DNA of 64,000 nt from Arthrobacter sp. SLBN-100 (GTDB lineage: Bacteria > Actinomycetota > Actinomycetes > Actinomycetales > Micrococcaceae), in NCBI RefSeq assembly GCF_006715305.1, contig NZ_VFMY01000001.1, forward strand, positions 3,472,001-3,536,000, read 5' to 3'. Positions 16,542 through 25,411 of the stretch are shown here, in pieces. The notes under the pieces were generated by a model. It did no database searches. It had not been told where the DNA came from and worked only from the letters and a program-made list of their open reading frames with translations. Numbering within the stretch: the stretch's first letter is position 1; each line of letters opens with the position of its first letter. The translations under genes and the position numbers were made by a program.

Positions 16542-17903
16542 TCACCCGAAAATCAGGTGCGCCACCGTAAAGATCGCCAGGCCGGCAAGCGAGCCCACCA
16601 CCGTGCCGTTGATCCTGATGAACTGCAGGTCCTTGCCCACCTGCAGCTCGATCTTCTGGGAAGTTTCCTCGGCATCCCACCGGGCCACCGTGTCTGTGAT
16701 CACCCCGGCGATGTCTGAGCGGTAGGTCCGCACCAGGTAGCCGGCGGCGTCGCCGATCCAGGCGTTTACCTTCCCCGCGAGTTCGGGGTCGTTGACCAGC
16801 CGGGAGCCGAAGTCGCGGACGGCGCCCTTGAACTTGATGGTCAGGTCACTGTCCGGATCGTCAACGGCGCCCAGCAGCGCATTCTTCACGGTGCCCCAGG
16901 TACGGGAGGCAAGTTCGCGCACTTCCGGATCACCCAGGACCTGTGCCTTGATGTCCTCCGCGCGGGCGATCATGGCCGGATCGTGTTGCAGGTCCTGGGC
17001 CAGGTCGTTCAGGTATTTGTCGATTTGCTGCCGCACCTGGTGGTTCTGGTCGGCCTGCACGGCGCGGACGAACTTCAGGATTTCCACGTAGACCTTGTCG
17101 CCCACCAGGCCGTCCACGAACTGCGGGACCCAGGTGGGGGAGCGGTCAGCGACCAGCCGGCTGACGGTCTCGTGGTTGTCGTCCACCCAGTCGGCTGCCC
17201 GGTCCACCAGCAGGTCCACGAGCTTGTGGTGATGGCCATCGTGGAAAATCCGCTCCGCCATCCTGCCCACGGGTGGTCCCCACGGCGGAGCCAGCAGGTG
17301 CTTACGCACCATTCCCTCGATCACTGCCTGGACGTCGTCGTCATTCAGGACCTTGAACACGCCGCGGATGACGGCGGCCCCCTCCTTCGCGACGCGCTCG
17401 GCGCCGCCCGGTGTTGCGAGCCATTCGCCTGCCCGGCGGGCGATGTTGACGCTGGCCAGCTTCTCCTGGACCACCTGTTCAGACAGGAAATTGGTTTCCA
17501 CGAACTCGCCCAGCGATGCGCCGATCTGGTCCTTCCGGCGCGGAATGATGGCGGTGTGCGGGATTTTGATGCCCATGGGGTACTTGAACAGCGCGGTGAC
17601 GGCGAACCAGTCGGCCAGCGCACCCACCATGCCGCCCTCTGCCGCCGCGCGCACGTACTGCAGCCACGGATAGTCCTTTTGCAGCGCGAACGCGAAGACG
17701 AAAATCACGGCCATGGCAATCAGCAGGCCCAGCGCCAGAAGCTTCATTTTCCGCAGCGCTGCCGCCTTTTCAGCGTCGCCGGCACTGAGTTGCTGGCGGA
17801 CGACGGCGGCACGCGCCTTGGTGCGGTCCCTCCCGGGAGGTGCCCCGGACGTTGCCGCTCTGGGGGGTGCTTCCCGGGTAGTTGGCTCAGAGTTCACCTG
17901 CAT
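16542..17903 (-). CDS. DUF445 family membrane-anchored protein
   Basis: A 453-residue protein of the DUF445/YjiN family. An N-terminal hydrophilic stretch is followed by one transmembrane segment (MKLLALGLLIAMAVIFVFAFAL, about 53-74). The family motif AAEGGMVGALADWFAVTALFKYPMG follows, then a long helical region. A hydrophobic helix closes the protein (VGSLAGLAIFTVAHLIF). The function is unknown. TAGGCT stands 6 nt before the ATG, so it is probably leaderless and shares a very compact divergent promoter region with the phosphodiesterase gene. Confidence 0.88.
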   Translation of the reverse strand: MQVNSEPTTREAPPRAATSGAPPGRDRTKARAAVVRQQLSAGDAEKAAALRKMKLLALGLLIAMAVIFVFAFALQKDYPWLQYVRAAAEGGMVGALADWFAVTALFKYPMGIKIPHTAIIPRRKDQIGASLGEFVETNFLSEQVVQEKLASVNIARRAGEWLATPGGAERVAKEGAAVIRGVFKVLNDDDVQAVIEGMVRKHLLAPPWGPPVGRMAERIFHDGHHHKLVDLLVDRAADWVDDNHETVSRLVADRSPTWVPQFVDGLVGDKVYVEILKFVRAVQADQNHQVRQQIDKYLNDLAQDLQHDPAMIARAEDIKAQVLGDPEVRELASRTWGTVKNALLGAVDDPDSDLTIKFKGAVRDFGSRLVNDPELAGKVNAWIGDAAGYLVRTYRSDIAGVITDTVARWDAEETSQKIELQVGKDLQFIRINGTVVGSLAGLAIFTVAHLIFG

Positions 17904-17909
17904 GTGCCA

Positions 17910-17946
17910 AGCCTAGCCCCGCAGCCCGGGCCGGGTCGGCTACCGT
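17910..17946. promoter_or_regulatory. Back-to-back -10 boxes of two leaderless genes
   Basis: On the minus strand TAGGCT (17910-17915) lies 6 nt from the DUF445 ATG. On the plus strand TACCGT (17941-17946) lies 6 nt from the phosphodiesterase ATG. Only 49 bp separate the two start codons, so the promoters must overlap. Confidence 0.6.
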
Positions 17947-17952
17947 GTCTGC

Positions 17953-18852
17953 ATGACTACTGACGAGTCACCGCTGCAGCGGCCGCTGGTCTTCGCCCAC
18001 CGGGGTTCCAGCGCCGCGTTTGCAGAACACACCCGCGCAGCCTACCTGCAGGCGCTGGCGGACGGGGCCGACGGCGTGGAGTGCGATGTCCACCTGACCC
18101 GCGACCAGCACGTCATCCTCCTGCACGACGCCAACCTGGACCGCACTTCCGACGGAACCGGGCCAGCGGCGGAGCGGACCCTGCGGGAACTCCGCCGCCT
18201 GGACTTTTCTTCCTGGAAGGGGGTGCGCATTCCCGAAATGTACGGGGCGCGCTCCGAGCAGTTTTTGACCCTTCCGGAGTTACTGGAGATCCTCCGCGGC
18301 GCCGGCCGGCCCGTCGGGCTTGCCATCGAGCTGAAGCATCCCAGCCCCTACCAGCTCAAGCTGGAGGACCGGGTGATTGAAGTCCTGCAGGCCGAGGGAT
18401 GGGAGGCGGCAGGCTCTTCTGTGGACAACGTGTCGGTGACGTTCATGAGCTTCAGCCCGGAGTCCGTCCGCCGGCTCCTCCGGTCCGTTCCGCCGCAATA
18501 CGTCTGCCAGCTGGTGGACGACGTGGATGCGCGGGAACTCCGCGAGGAACTGGGCCTGGGACTGATCACCGGGGGCGCCATCGCGAACGTGATGAAAGCT
18601 GCCCAGGTGGAAGGGGAGCGGATCCTGGACGCCGGCGAAGCCGGACTGGCCGGCCCCGGCGTCGACTATGTCCGCCGGCATCCGGGCACCATCCTTCGCT
18701 GGCTGGAGCGGGGCCGGCGGTTCCGGGTGTGGACCGTGGACAGTGACCAGGATGTGGAGCTGTGCCGGAGCCTGGGCATCCACGAAATCACTACCAACGT
18801 GCCCGCCCGTGTGTTAGGGCAGTTGCACATGGCTTCGCCGCAAGGAAGGTAG
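17953..18852 (+). CDS. Glycerophosphodiester phosphodiesterase
   Basis: This enzyme hydrolyses glycerophosphodiesters to glycerol 3-phosphate and an alcohol. The 299-residue TIM-barrel protein has the HRG motif with His16, Glu43 and Asp45 in VECDVHLTRD, and His58 in LLHDANLDRTSDG. The C-terminal part has VWTVDSDQD and EITTNVPA. Residues after HRG read AFAEHT where most members have PENT. It has no signal peptide, so it is likely cytoplasmic. The next gene follows after 8 bp. Confidence 0.93.
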   Translation: MTTDESPLQRPLVFAHRGSSAAFAEHTRAAYLQALADGADGVECDVHLTRDQHVILLHDANLDRTSDGTGPAAERTLRELRRLDFSSWKGVRIPEMYGARSEQFLTLPELLEILRGAGRPVGLAIELKHPSPYQLKLEDRVIEVLQAEGWEAAGSSVDNVSVTFMSFSPESVRRLLRSVPPQYVCQLVDDVDARELREELGLGLITGGAIANVMKAAQVEGERILDAGEAGLAGPGVDYVRRHPGTILRWLERGRRFRVWTVDSDQDVELCRSLGIHEITTNVPARVLGQLHMASPQGR

Positions 18853-18860
18853 GGGGCCAG

Positions 18861-20336
18861 ATGACCGGGGAAGCTGCCGGCGCCGTTCCCGCACTGTTCC
18901 GCTACCTGGAGCCCGTGTTCAGGGACGCGGGGCTGGCGTTGGATGAGGCTGCCGGATCATGGTCCGGTCCCCGCCGGTGGTGGGGCGGTGCGCTGGATGT
19001 GGAAGGCCTGGCACTTGGTTCCGTGGGGGCCGCGGCCGCAGCTTTAAACCTCCTGATCGGAACGCCGGGCCGGTTCGCCACCACGGCGGCCCTGACCGCG
19101 GGCGCCTTCGACTCCTACGGCTACCTGCGGATTGACGGGCGCAGGATCGAGGGCTTCGCCCCGCTGTCCGGCTTCCGGCGTACCCGTGACGGTTGGATCC
19201 GGCTCCACGCCAACTACCCGCACCATATGCAGCGGCTCATGGAAGCGCTGGCCGCCACCACGGCAGACGGCGTGGCTGCAGCCCTCGCCGCCATGACCTC
19301 GCTCGAAGCGGAAGCCGCGGTCCAAGCCCGGGGAGGAGTTGCCGCGGCCGTCCGAAGCCGCCAGGAGTGGCTTAATTCGGGGATCGGCAGCGCTGCCGGT
19401 ACGGGGCCTTGGATCGAACTGCGCCTGTCCGGCGGAGAGAACACTGTGCCCAAGCCCCTGCGCCTGTCTGGCGCCGATCCACGCCGCCCCTTGGCCGGTG
19501 TGCGCGTGCTGGACCTGACCCGCGTCATTGCCGGGCCGGTATCCACCCGGTTGCTGGCGGCGCTTGGTGCCGACGTCCTGCGGATTGATCCGCCACGGCT
19601 TCCCGAAATTACCGATCAGTTCGTCGATACAGGGTTTGGCAAGAGGAGCGCGGAGGCGGACCTGGCAACCCCTGGGAACCGGCACTTGCTGCAACAGTTG
19701 CTGGCCACCGCAGATGTTGTCATCACGGGATACCGCCGCGGCTCCCTGGACCGCTTCGGGCTGGAACCGGAGGTGCTGCTGGCAGCCCGGCCGGAGCTGG
19801 TAGTGGTCACGCTGGACAGCTGGGGAAACACGGGCCCCTGGAGCGGCCTGCGTGGCTTCGACAGCATTATCCAGGCAGCCACCGGAATCGCCGATCTTTA
19901 CGGGACAGGGGACGACGACGGCGGGTGGCGGCCGGGTGCGCTCCCTGTCCAGGCCCTGGACCACGCCACCGGGTATGGCGTGGCAGCGGCAGCCATCGCC
20001 CTGCTGGCCAGGCGCCGGCACAAAGGGCTTGGGGGATCGGCACGGCTGTCCCTGGCCCGCACCGCCGAGGAGCTTTTCGCCCTTCCGGCTGTGGGCTTCG
20101 CGGCGGTGGCTCCGGGCAGCCCGGCGGCCCCTGTCCCGCAAGCCGGGATGCCGGCAGGCAGCCCGGCTGCACACGACTTTCCAGAACCGGTGCTGCCCGC
20201 AACCGAACTGCACACCATGGCCAGCAGCTACGGTGAACTGCGCTACGCGGGGCCGCCCCTCCTGGTGGACGGACAGCCGCTGGACTACCCCAGCCCGCCG
20301 GCGCCCTATGGAAGTTCCCCGCTCGCCTGGGCCTGA
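18861..20336 (+). CDS. CaiB/BaiF (family III) CoA-transferase-like protein
   Basis: Family III enzymes move CoA between carboxylic acids. The 491-residue protein has the conserved family core in its second half: PLAGVRVLDLTRVIAGPVSTRLLAALGADVLRID from about residue 215 and GFDSIIQAATGIADLYG near 333. Its first 200 residues look like a degenerate copy of the same fold (TAGAFDSYGYLRIDGRRIEG). The canonical enzyme is about 400 residues with the core at its N-terminus. The ATG at 18861 has GGGGG upstream. The acid handled is unknown. Confidence 0.85.
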   Translation: MTGEAAGAVPALFRYLEPVFRDAGLALDEAAGSWSGPRRWWGGALDVEGLALGSVGAAAAALNLLIGTPGRFATTAALTAGAFDSYGYLRIDGRRIEGFAPLSGFRRTRDGWIRLHANYPHHMQRLMEALAATTADGVAAALAAMTSLEAEAAVQARGGVAAAVRSRQEWLNSGIGSAAGTGPWIELRLSGGENTVPKPLRLSGADPRRPLAGVRVLDLTRVIAGPVSTRLLAALGADVLRIDPPRLPEITDQFVDTGFGKRSAEADLATPGNRHLLQQLLATADVVITGYRRGSLDRFGLEPEVLLAARPELVVVTLDSWGNTGPWSGLRGFDSIIQAATGIADLYGTGDDDGGWRPGALPVQALDHATGYGVAAAAIALLARRRHKGLGGSARLSLARTAEELFALPAVGFAAVAPGSPAAPVPQAGMPAGSPAAHDFPEPVLPATELHTMASSYGELRYAGPPLLVDGQPLDYPSPPAPYGSSPLAWA

Positions 20337-20376
20337 CAGTTTTAGGGGCCTGCCGCGCTTGTGATTGAGTGGAGGC

Positions 20377-20862
20377 ATGCCTTTTCCCCGGTCCGGCCGG
20401 GCCCTCCATAGCCTTTCCGCTGCAGCGATGAGTGCCCTCCTGCTGGCCAGCGCCATGAAACACTTCCGCGACCCCCGGTTCTACCGCCGAGTGGTGCCGG
20501 ACTACCTCTGCCTGGAGGACAGGGAAAGCGGTACGGAACCGCACCGCCGTCGGCCGTTCGCCGTGATGACCAGGGAGGAATGGATCGCTGTAAGCGGCTT
20601 GTTCGAACTGACGGCCGCCGTCGGCATCCTTGTTCCGCCGGCGCGCAAGGCAACCGCTACCGCCGTCACCGCCATGTTCACCGTCTTCCTGGCCGGGCAC
20701 GCCGGCGCGCTCCGGCTTGCCTACGGCCCGGAAGGAACTCCCCTCGAGCGCACGGTGCATAGTCTGCGGCTCCCGCTGCAGGCGCCGCTCATCCTGTGGG
20801 CCTGGAGCCTGCGAAAGCCCGCGCTGGGAGCCGCCAAGCCCGCGCTGGGAGCCTGGACGTGA
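20377..20862 (+). CDS. DoxX-like small membrane protein
   Basis: A roughly 161-residue protein with four hydrophobic helices and the DoxX-like MKHFRDPRFYRRVVPDYL near the N-terminus. The function is unknown. The start is uncertain: ATG at 20377 has GGAGG only one base away, but TTGAGT stands 6 nt before it, fitting the leaderless pattern. An in-frame TTG at 20365 is the alternative. The 3' end contains an exact 18-bp repeat with 21-bp period (20815-20832, 20836-20853), giving KPALGA twice. It overlaps azlC by 4 nt. Confidence 0.75.
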   Translation: MPFPRSGRALHSLSAAAMSALLLASAMKHFRDPRFYRRVVPDYLCLEDRESGTEPHRRRPFAVMTREEWIAVSGLFELTAAVGILVPPARKATATAVTAMFTVFLAGHAGALRLAYGPEGTPLERTVHSLRLPLQAPLILWAWSLRKPALGAAKPALGAWT

Positions 20863-21641
20863 CGCTCCTGTCGTCCCCGGCCATTCGCGTGGGACTTTCC
20901 ATCAGTGTTGCCACCGGGCTGTATGGCGTCTCCTTCGGCGCCCTGTCCGTCACGTCCGGTTTGGACTTCTGGCAGACTATGGCGTTGAGCCTGCTGCTGT
21001 TCAGCGGCGGATCGCAGTTCGCGTTCATTGGCGTGGTGGGCGGAGGCGGCTCGGGCATCGCAGCCATGAGTGCGGCCACGCTGCTGGGCATGCGCAACGG
21101 AATCTATGGCATGCAGCTCAACGCGCTGCTGCACCCCACCGGGTGGCGCAAGTACGTGGCCGCGCAGGTGACCATCGACGAGTCCACCGCCACCAGCACC
21201 GGACAGACCGATCCCGCCGAGCAGCGCCGCGGCTTCTGGACCGCGGGCCTTGGCATCTACGTGCTCTGGAACCTGTTCACTGCGGTGGGGGCGCTTGCCG
21301 GCAGCGGGCTGGGCGACCCGAAGCAATGGGGGCTGGACGGCGCGGCAGTAGCTGCTTTCCTGGCACTGCTCTGGCCGCGCCTCAAGGGCCGCGAACCGAT
21401 CGCCATCGCGGTGGTTTGCGCGCTGGCCACGGTGGTGGCGGTGCCGTTTGTTCCCGCCGGCGTACCGATCCTGGTGGCGGCCGTCGTGGCGGCGGTGATC
21501 GGCTGGTACAGCCACGGGCGCAGCGACGAGGGCCTGGAACCGGATGTGGATCCCTACCGGGAGCACCACCACCGCGGCGCGGATCACCGGCACGGTGAAG
21601 ACCGGCAGCACGGCAACGGCGTATCCGGGGTGGACACATGA
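20859..21641 (+). CDS. azlC: AzlC family branched-chain amino acid permease, large subunit
   Basis: AzlC and AzlD together export branched-chain amino acids. The 260-residue protein starts at GTG 20859, overlapping the previous stop as GTGA, with GGGAG upstream. It shows the AzlC pattern: GLYGVSFGALSV, then LFSGGSQFAFIGVVGGGGSG and LGMRNGIYGMQLNALL. The tail after about residue 230 is hydrophilic and histidine-rich (YREHHHRGADHRHGEDRQHG), which is unusual and could bind metal. It overlaps azlD as ATGA. Confidence 0.9.
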   Translation: MTLLSSPAIRVGLSISVATGLYGVSFGALSVTSGLDFWQTMALSLLLFSGGSQFAFIGVVGGGGSGIAAMSAATLLGMRNGIYGMQLNALLHPTGWRKYVAAQVTIDESTATSTGQTDPAEQRRGFWTAGLGIYVLWNLFTAVGALAGSGLGDPKQWGLDGAAVAAFLALLWPRLKGREPIAIAVVCALATVVAVPFVPAGVPILVAAVVAAVIGWYSHGRSDEGLEPDVDPYREHHHRGADHRHGEDRQHGNGVSGVDT

Positions 21642-21949
21642 GCCTCTGGATCTGGCTGCTCCTTGCCTGCGCCCTGGCCTATGCCTGGAAGCTGGTGGGG
21701 TACTTTGTCCCGGCCAAGCTCCTCGAGAATCCCCGGATGTCGAGGGTGGCAGGAGCCATGACCATCGGATTGCTGGCGTCCCTCACCCTGGTTAACGCTG
21801 CGGCCTCCGGGCAGTCACTGGCTGCCGACGCCCGCCTGGGCGCCCTCGCGGCCGCAGCCATCGCACTGGCAGTGCGGGCGCCGTTCCTGCTGGTGGTGGT
21901 GGCGGGTGCGGGAACTTCTGCCGTGCTGCGGATGCTCGGCTGGAACTGA
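21638..21949 (+). CDS. azlD: AzlD family branched-chain amino acid permease, small subunit
   Basis: A 103-residue protein with three to four transmembrane helices and the AzlD-like KLVGYFVPAKLLENPRMSRVAGAMTIGLLASL. It is the membrane partner of AzlC and is translationally coupled to it by an ATGA overlap. A 7-bp hairpin follows 19 nt after the stop. Confidence 0.9.
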   Translation: MSLWIWLLLACALAYAWKLVGYFVPAKLLENPRMSRVAGAMTIGLLASLTLVNAAASGQSLAADARLGALAAAAIALAVRAPFLLVVVAGAGTSAVLRMLGWN

Positions 21950-21967
21950 GCCGCCATAGCCAGCGCG

Positions 21968-21984
21968 ACACCAGTCACTGGTGT
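21968..21984. terminator. Small hairpin after azlD
   Basis: ACACCAG-TCA-CTGGTGT is a perfect 7-bp stem with a 3-nt loop between the converging azlD and the hypothetical gene. It lacks a T-tract, so termination is uncertain. Confidence 0.4.
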
Positions 21985-22004
21985 TGGGCACCGGCAGCAG
22001 CCAG

Positions 22005-22364
22005 TCAGGCTACTCCGTGCGCAGCGGCGTCGCTTGAATTTGAACTGACCGGATCGGAGCGGCGGGCGCTTTCTTCAACTCCCATCTCATACCAGGCCTG
22101 GGCGCCGTACTCCGGTTCGGGAGTGTCCAGATTCTGGAAAAGGGCATCCAGCAGTTTTGCCAGTTCCTCCGCCGGGAGGGTGGGAAGAACTTCCTCTGGG
22201 CCGCGCGGATCGTTGATGTAGTGCAGAAGCCTGGAACTGTTCATCACGAGGCGGCCATCGGCCGGCGGTGCAGGAACTGGGGCATAGGGTGCTCCATTTG
22301 GAAGGAACAGAGAGGCTGGCTGCGTAACCCACTTGAAGTGTATTGCACCCACTCCGGTGCCCAC
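22005..22364 (-). CDS. Hypothetical acidic protein
   Basis: A frame of up to 119 residues with no family that I recognise. The second half looks like a folded helical protein (SRLLHYINDPRGPEEVLPTL, LAKLLDALFQN, YEMGVEESARRSDP). The start is unclear: the GTG at 22364 and an ATG at 22243 (79 residues) both lack a good ribosome binding site. It is retained because its composition is coding-like and no other frame competes. Confidence 0.5.
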   Translation of the reverse strand: MGTGVGAIHFKWVTQPASLFLPNGAPYAPVPAPPADGRLVMNSSRLLHYINDPRGPEEVLPTLPAEELAKLLDALFQNLDTPEPEYGAQAWYEMGVEESARRSDPVSSNSSDAAAHGVA

Positions 22365-22446
22365 AATGGGGAATCCGCCGCGGAAATCCCGGTTATCCCG
22401 GGTTCGTTTGGACTGTCTGTCCGGAGTTATGCCCCTGTAAACCCTG

Positions 22447-23076
22447 TCAGGGGAGGGGCGTCACGGGAACGGCCGGCACCGGCACATGGGCAGGAAGCGG
22501 CCGGCTGGGCCTGACGGTCCTGATGGCGTCCTCCACCAGGGCGAGGGGCCGGCGCCAGGCATCCGATCCCGGTTCCATGGTGTCCACAACTCCAATGAGC
22601 ATCGCCAGCAGCCGGAACATGTCCGTCATGGAGATGTCCTCGCGCAGGCTTCCCTGGCCCTGCCCGCGTACGAGCAGCACGCTGATCGATTCCATCAATG
22701 CGCCCGTAATGCCGGTCAGCAGTTCCCTGCGCCCGGCAACGGCGCCGAGGAGGTTTGCGTCGTCGCTGGCCGCCGCCATCAGGGCCTCCAGGACCCGGAG
22801 CAGCCCCGCGGCGGCGTCGATATCTGCCAGGGCACCGTCCACCACCGGATCAACTGTGAGCCGGAGCTGCCGGTTAAGGGCCGCAAGCACCAGCTCCTCC
22901 TTGTCGGAAAAGTTCCTGAAGAGGGTGGCGGGCCCCACCCCCGCCGTTGCTGCAATGGTCTGGAGGGGAACTTCCGGGCCGAATTCGCGGAAGCATTGGC
23001 GCGCAGCCGTGATGATCTTGTCCACGTTCCGCGCTGCGTCGGCGCGGAGGGGCTTGCGGGCGACTGCGAGGCTCAT
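22447..23076 (-). CDS. TetR-family transcriptional regulator
   Basis: A 209-residue repressor-like protein. The helix-turn-helix lies at about residues 17-63 (VDKIITAARQCFREFG, then LQTIAATAGVGPATLFRNFSDKEELV). The C-terminal ligand domain is of the type in SCO-like AcrR relatives. The target is unknown; it is divergent from the thiamine-binding-protein gene, 120 bp away. TAACCT lies 6 nt before the ATG, suggesting a leaderless transcript. Confidence 0.9.
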   Translation of the reverse strand: MSLAVARKPLRADAARNVDKIITAARQCFREFGPEVPLQTIAATAGVGPATLFRNFSDKEELVLAALNRQLRLTVDPVVDGALADIDAAAGLLRVLEALMAAASDDANLLGAVAGRRELLTGITGALMESISVLLVRGQGQGSLREDISMTDMFRLLAMLIGVVDTMEPGSDAWRRPLALVEDAIRTVRPSRPLPAHVPVPAVPVTPLP

Positions 23077-23196
23077 GCCAAAAGGTTAGCAATGGAGGTC
23101 CTGCCGTTCACCGTTACTGGGGGGTAGGGGGTTTTGTGACGGCGGCAGCGGTTTGCTCCGCCTGCGCCGGCACCTTTGCCATGGCACACTGGCCCT

Positions 23197-23523
23197 ATGC
23201 TGCTTGCCTTTTCTGTTGCCCCCTCCGGTACCCCTGCTGAAGGTTCCCGGCCCGCGGACGCATCCGTTCACGACGCCGTCGCCGCCGCTGTGAAGATCGT
23301 CAGGGAGTCAGGCCTGCCCAACACAACAGATTCAATGTTCACCACCATCGAGGGTGAATGGGATGAAGTTTTCGATGTCGTGAAGCGCGCAACGGAGGCG
23401 GTGGGCCGCTACGGCAGCCGCGTCTCCCTGGTCATCAAGGCGGATATCAGGCCGGGGTATTCCGGCGAGCTGACGGCCAAAGTGGACCGCCTGGAAGAGG
23501 CACTCGCCGAGGGCGGTTCGTAA
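23197..23523 (+). CDS. Thiamine-binding protein, MTH1187/YkoF-type
   Basis: A 108-residue protein of the PF01910 thiamine-binding family, recognised by LLAFSVAPSG at the start, AVKIVRESGLPNTTDSMFTTIEGEWDEV in the middle and VSLVIKADIRPGYSGELTAKVDRLEEAL at the end. It probably binds thiamine or a related pyrimidine in the cytoplasm. CACACT stands 6 nt before the ATG and no ribosome binding site is visible, so it is likely leaderless. Confidence 0.85.
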   Translation: MLLAFSVAPSGTPAEGSRPADASVHDAVAAAVKIVRESGLPNTTDSMFTTIEGEWDEVFDVVKRATEAVGRYGSRVSLVIKADIRPGYSGELTAKVDRLEEALAEGGS

Positions 23524-23601
23524 GGCTGCTGCGCCGGTGGCCCGACTCCCCGCTTGGTGAATCCTCTGGACCCGCGGGGAGCCCCGTGCCAGACTGTGCC
23601 C

Positions 23602-24279
23602 ATGTTTGAGCACAAGCCCCGGCCGGAGTGGACCGCCACCGAAAAGTTCCTTTCCGACGTCGTGGTTCATCCTGATCCGGCCCTTCTCCGGGCGGTGCAA
23701 TCCGCCGCTGATGCAGGCATGCCGCCCATCGAGGTGGCACCCAACGCCGGCAAACTCCTGAAGCTCCTGGTGCAGCTGTCCGGCGCCCGCCGGGTTCTGG
23801 AGATAGGCACGCTGGCGGGTTTCAGTACCATTTGGATGGGCCAGGGACTGCCCGCCAACGGCACGCTGGTGACGTGCGAATTCCTCCCCAAACATGCGGA
23901 AGTAGCGTGGGCAAATATCGACTTCGCCGGGCTGGGACAGAAGGTGGAGATCCGGCTGGGACCTGCCCTGGACACGCTCGCCGCATTGGCCGAGGAGGAA
24001 AGGGACCCGTTCGACTTCATCTTCATTGACGCCGACAAAGAGAACAACAGCCGCTACTTGGACTGGGCGGTGCGCCTCGGGCGGCCGGGCAGCACGGTGG
24101 TGCTGGACAACACCATCTGGGAGGGTGCGATCCTGGACCCTGGCATGGATCCCGTCAATGCACCCGGGATCGTCGACGCCCTTAAGCTGCTGGGCGAGCA
24201 CCCCCGGCTCGACGCCACCGTCATTCAGACTGTGGGCTCCAAAGGCTGGGACGGATTCGCGCTGGCCCGGATCAGGTAG
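23602..24279 (+). CDS. O-methyltransferase, cation-dependent (family 3)
   Basis: A 225-residue SAM-dependent O-methyltransferase of the catechol/caffeoyl-CoA type. Motif I is VLEIGTLAGFST at residues 65-76. The metal ligand Asp143 lies in DFIFIDADKENN and a second acidic site in VVLDNTIWEG. The acceptor is unknown; such enzymes in actinobacteria are often annotated MdmC-like. CAGACT stands 6 nt before the ATG, again a leaderless arrangement. Confidence 0.9.
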   Translation: MFEHKPRPEWTATEKFLSDVVVHPDPALLRAVQSAADAGMPPIEVAPNAGKLLKLLVQLSGARRVLEIGTLAGFSTIWMGQGLPANGTLVTCEFLPKHAEVAWANIDFAGLGQKVEIRLGPALDTLAALAEEERDPFDFIFIDADKENNSRYLDWAVRLGRPGSTVVLDNTIWEGAILDPGMDPVNAPGIVDALKLLGEHPRLDATVIQTVGSKGWDGFALARIR

Positions 24280-24464
24280 GGGCTGTTCAGGCAGCCGAAC
24301 GAATGAGGGCCTTGCAGGCCCTGCCGGAGGGCCGCAGCAGCAGCCTGTCTTCCGGCAGCCGCCTTGAGGAGTTTCCTCAAGGACTGGCCGCCACGGCATC
24401 AGTCACAGAACCCGCCTAGCCGCTTAGCACTGAAACTGGCCGGGAAATGGAGCCGGCAGGACGA

Positions 24465-24501
24465 AAAAAGGGCTGCTGCGAAATTCGCAGCAGTCCTTTT
24501 T
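24465..24501. terminator. Bidirectional intrinsic terminator
   Basis: The stem CTGCTGCG/CGCAGCAG with loop AAATT is flanked by AAAAAGGG on the left and TCCTTTTT on the right, which extend the stem and give a T-tract in both directions. It lies between the converging O-methyltransferase and CsbD genes. Confidence 0.85.
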
Positions 24502-24523
24502 CAACCGTTTGGTTTCCGGGAAC

Positions 24524-24700
24524 CTAATCCTTCTTGAAAGCGTCCTTGACTTTTTCGCCGGCCTGCTTCAGGTCGGCCTTGGACTGGTCCATCTGACCTT
24601 CAGCGCGCAGGCTTTCGTCGTCCGTGGCCGCGCCTGTAGTTTCTTTGGCCTTGCCGGCCATCTTTTCGGCGGCATTGTCGATCTTGTCATCCAAACCCAT
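24524..24700 (-). CDS. CsbD family stress protein
   Basis: A 58-residue hydrophilic protein reading MGLDDKIDNAAEKMAGKAKE and ending DLKQAGEKVKDAFKKD, the CsbD pattern. CsbD-like proteins are abundant general-stress proteins (sigma-B controlled in Bacillus subtilis) with unknown mechanism. GGGAG precedes the ATG. It opens the stress/envelope island that runs to the sigma factor gene at 31.7 kb. Confidence 0.92.
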   Translation of the reverse strand: MGLDDKIDNAAEKMAGKAKETTGAATDDESLRAEGQMDQSKADLKQAGEKVKDAFKKD

Positions 24701-24799
24701 GGTGATTCTCCCTTCGGCTGGTGGCCGGCGGACGATAATACGCCGGTCATGCTCTCATGCTAACCAGCCAAAGACGCCTTCAACAGGTCTGGCAGGAAC

Positions 24800-25057
24800 T
24801 CACACCAGATCAGGCGCGCTGGCCACGATGTAGTCGGCGGCGGCGGGGCCCGTCATGGACAAGTTGTTGCTGTCCGGGCTGATTCCGCGGGCCTGGAGTG
24901 CTTCCCACAAGGCTTCCGGGGCCTGAAGTTGCTCTTTCTGGAGCAGGCACCAGCTGGTGTAAAGCCCGTAGAGCTCATCGCGGCGAAGGCCCAGTCCGGG
25001 CTCCCTGTCTGCGACGACGGTTTCAGCAATAAATTGTTCAAAATGGGTGGCAGGCAT
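24800..25057 (-). CDS. Hypothetical helical protein
   Basis: An 85-residue soluble protein with no family that I recognise. It has alternating amphipathic helices (FEQFIAETVVADRE, RRDELYGLYTSWCLLQKEQL, PEALWEALQARG) and looks like a small winged-helix or primase-C-type fold (ELYGLYTSWC). The coding look is good, but no clear ribosome binding site precedes the ATG. Confidence 0.6.
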   Translation of the reverse strand: MPATHFEQFIAETVVADREPGLGLRRDELYGLYTSWCLLQKEQLQAPEALWEALQARGISPDSNNLSMTGPAAADYIVASAPDLV

Positions 25058-25411
25058 GTTCGCTCATTCGGGGTCGACCGTATTGCCGCCGTATCTGCTT
25101 CAGCGGCCCTGCGCGGCTCCTGGGGTGCCGAGCAGAGTAAACATGAAACTATGGCAGAGGGGTTCACTTTGTCCAGTCGCGCGTCATTCCGCAGAATCGA
25201 GGGGGCCGACGGCGACTGGGGGGACTGGCCTCGGTCTCAGAAGAGGCCATCTCACCGCCGGCCCCGCCTTGTCCCGGACCACCTTGTTAACCCGGGAAAC
25301 CTCAACAGAGCCTTTACAACAATTTTCCCCTATCTTGAAGGTCCTGCCTAGCCCCCGCCAAACGGCGACCCCACGCCTGCCGTCCGCCGCCTGCCAGGGG
25401 TCCGCGGCCGC
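25058..25411. other. Non-coding stretch
   Basis: No credible gene, hairpin terminator or recognisable repeat was seen in these 354 bases. Open frames crossing it are low-quality and mostly antisense to the YihY gene. It must hold the promoter of the 85-residue hypothetical gene on its left side. Confidence 0.5.
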
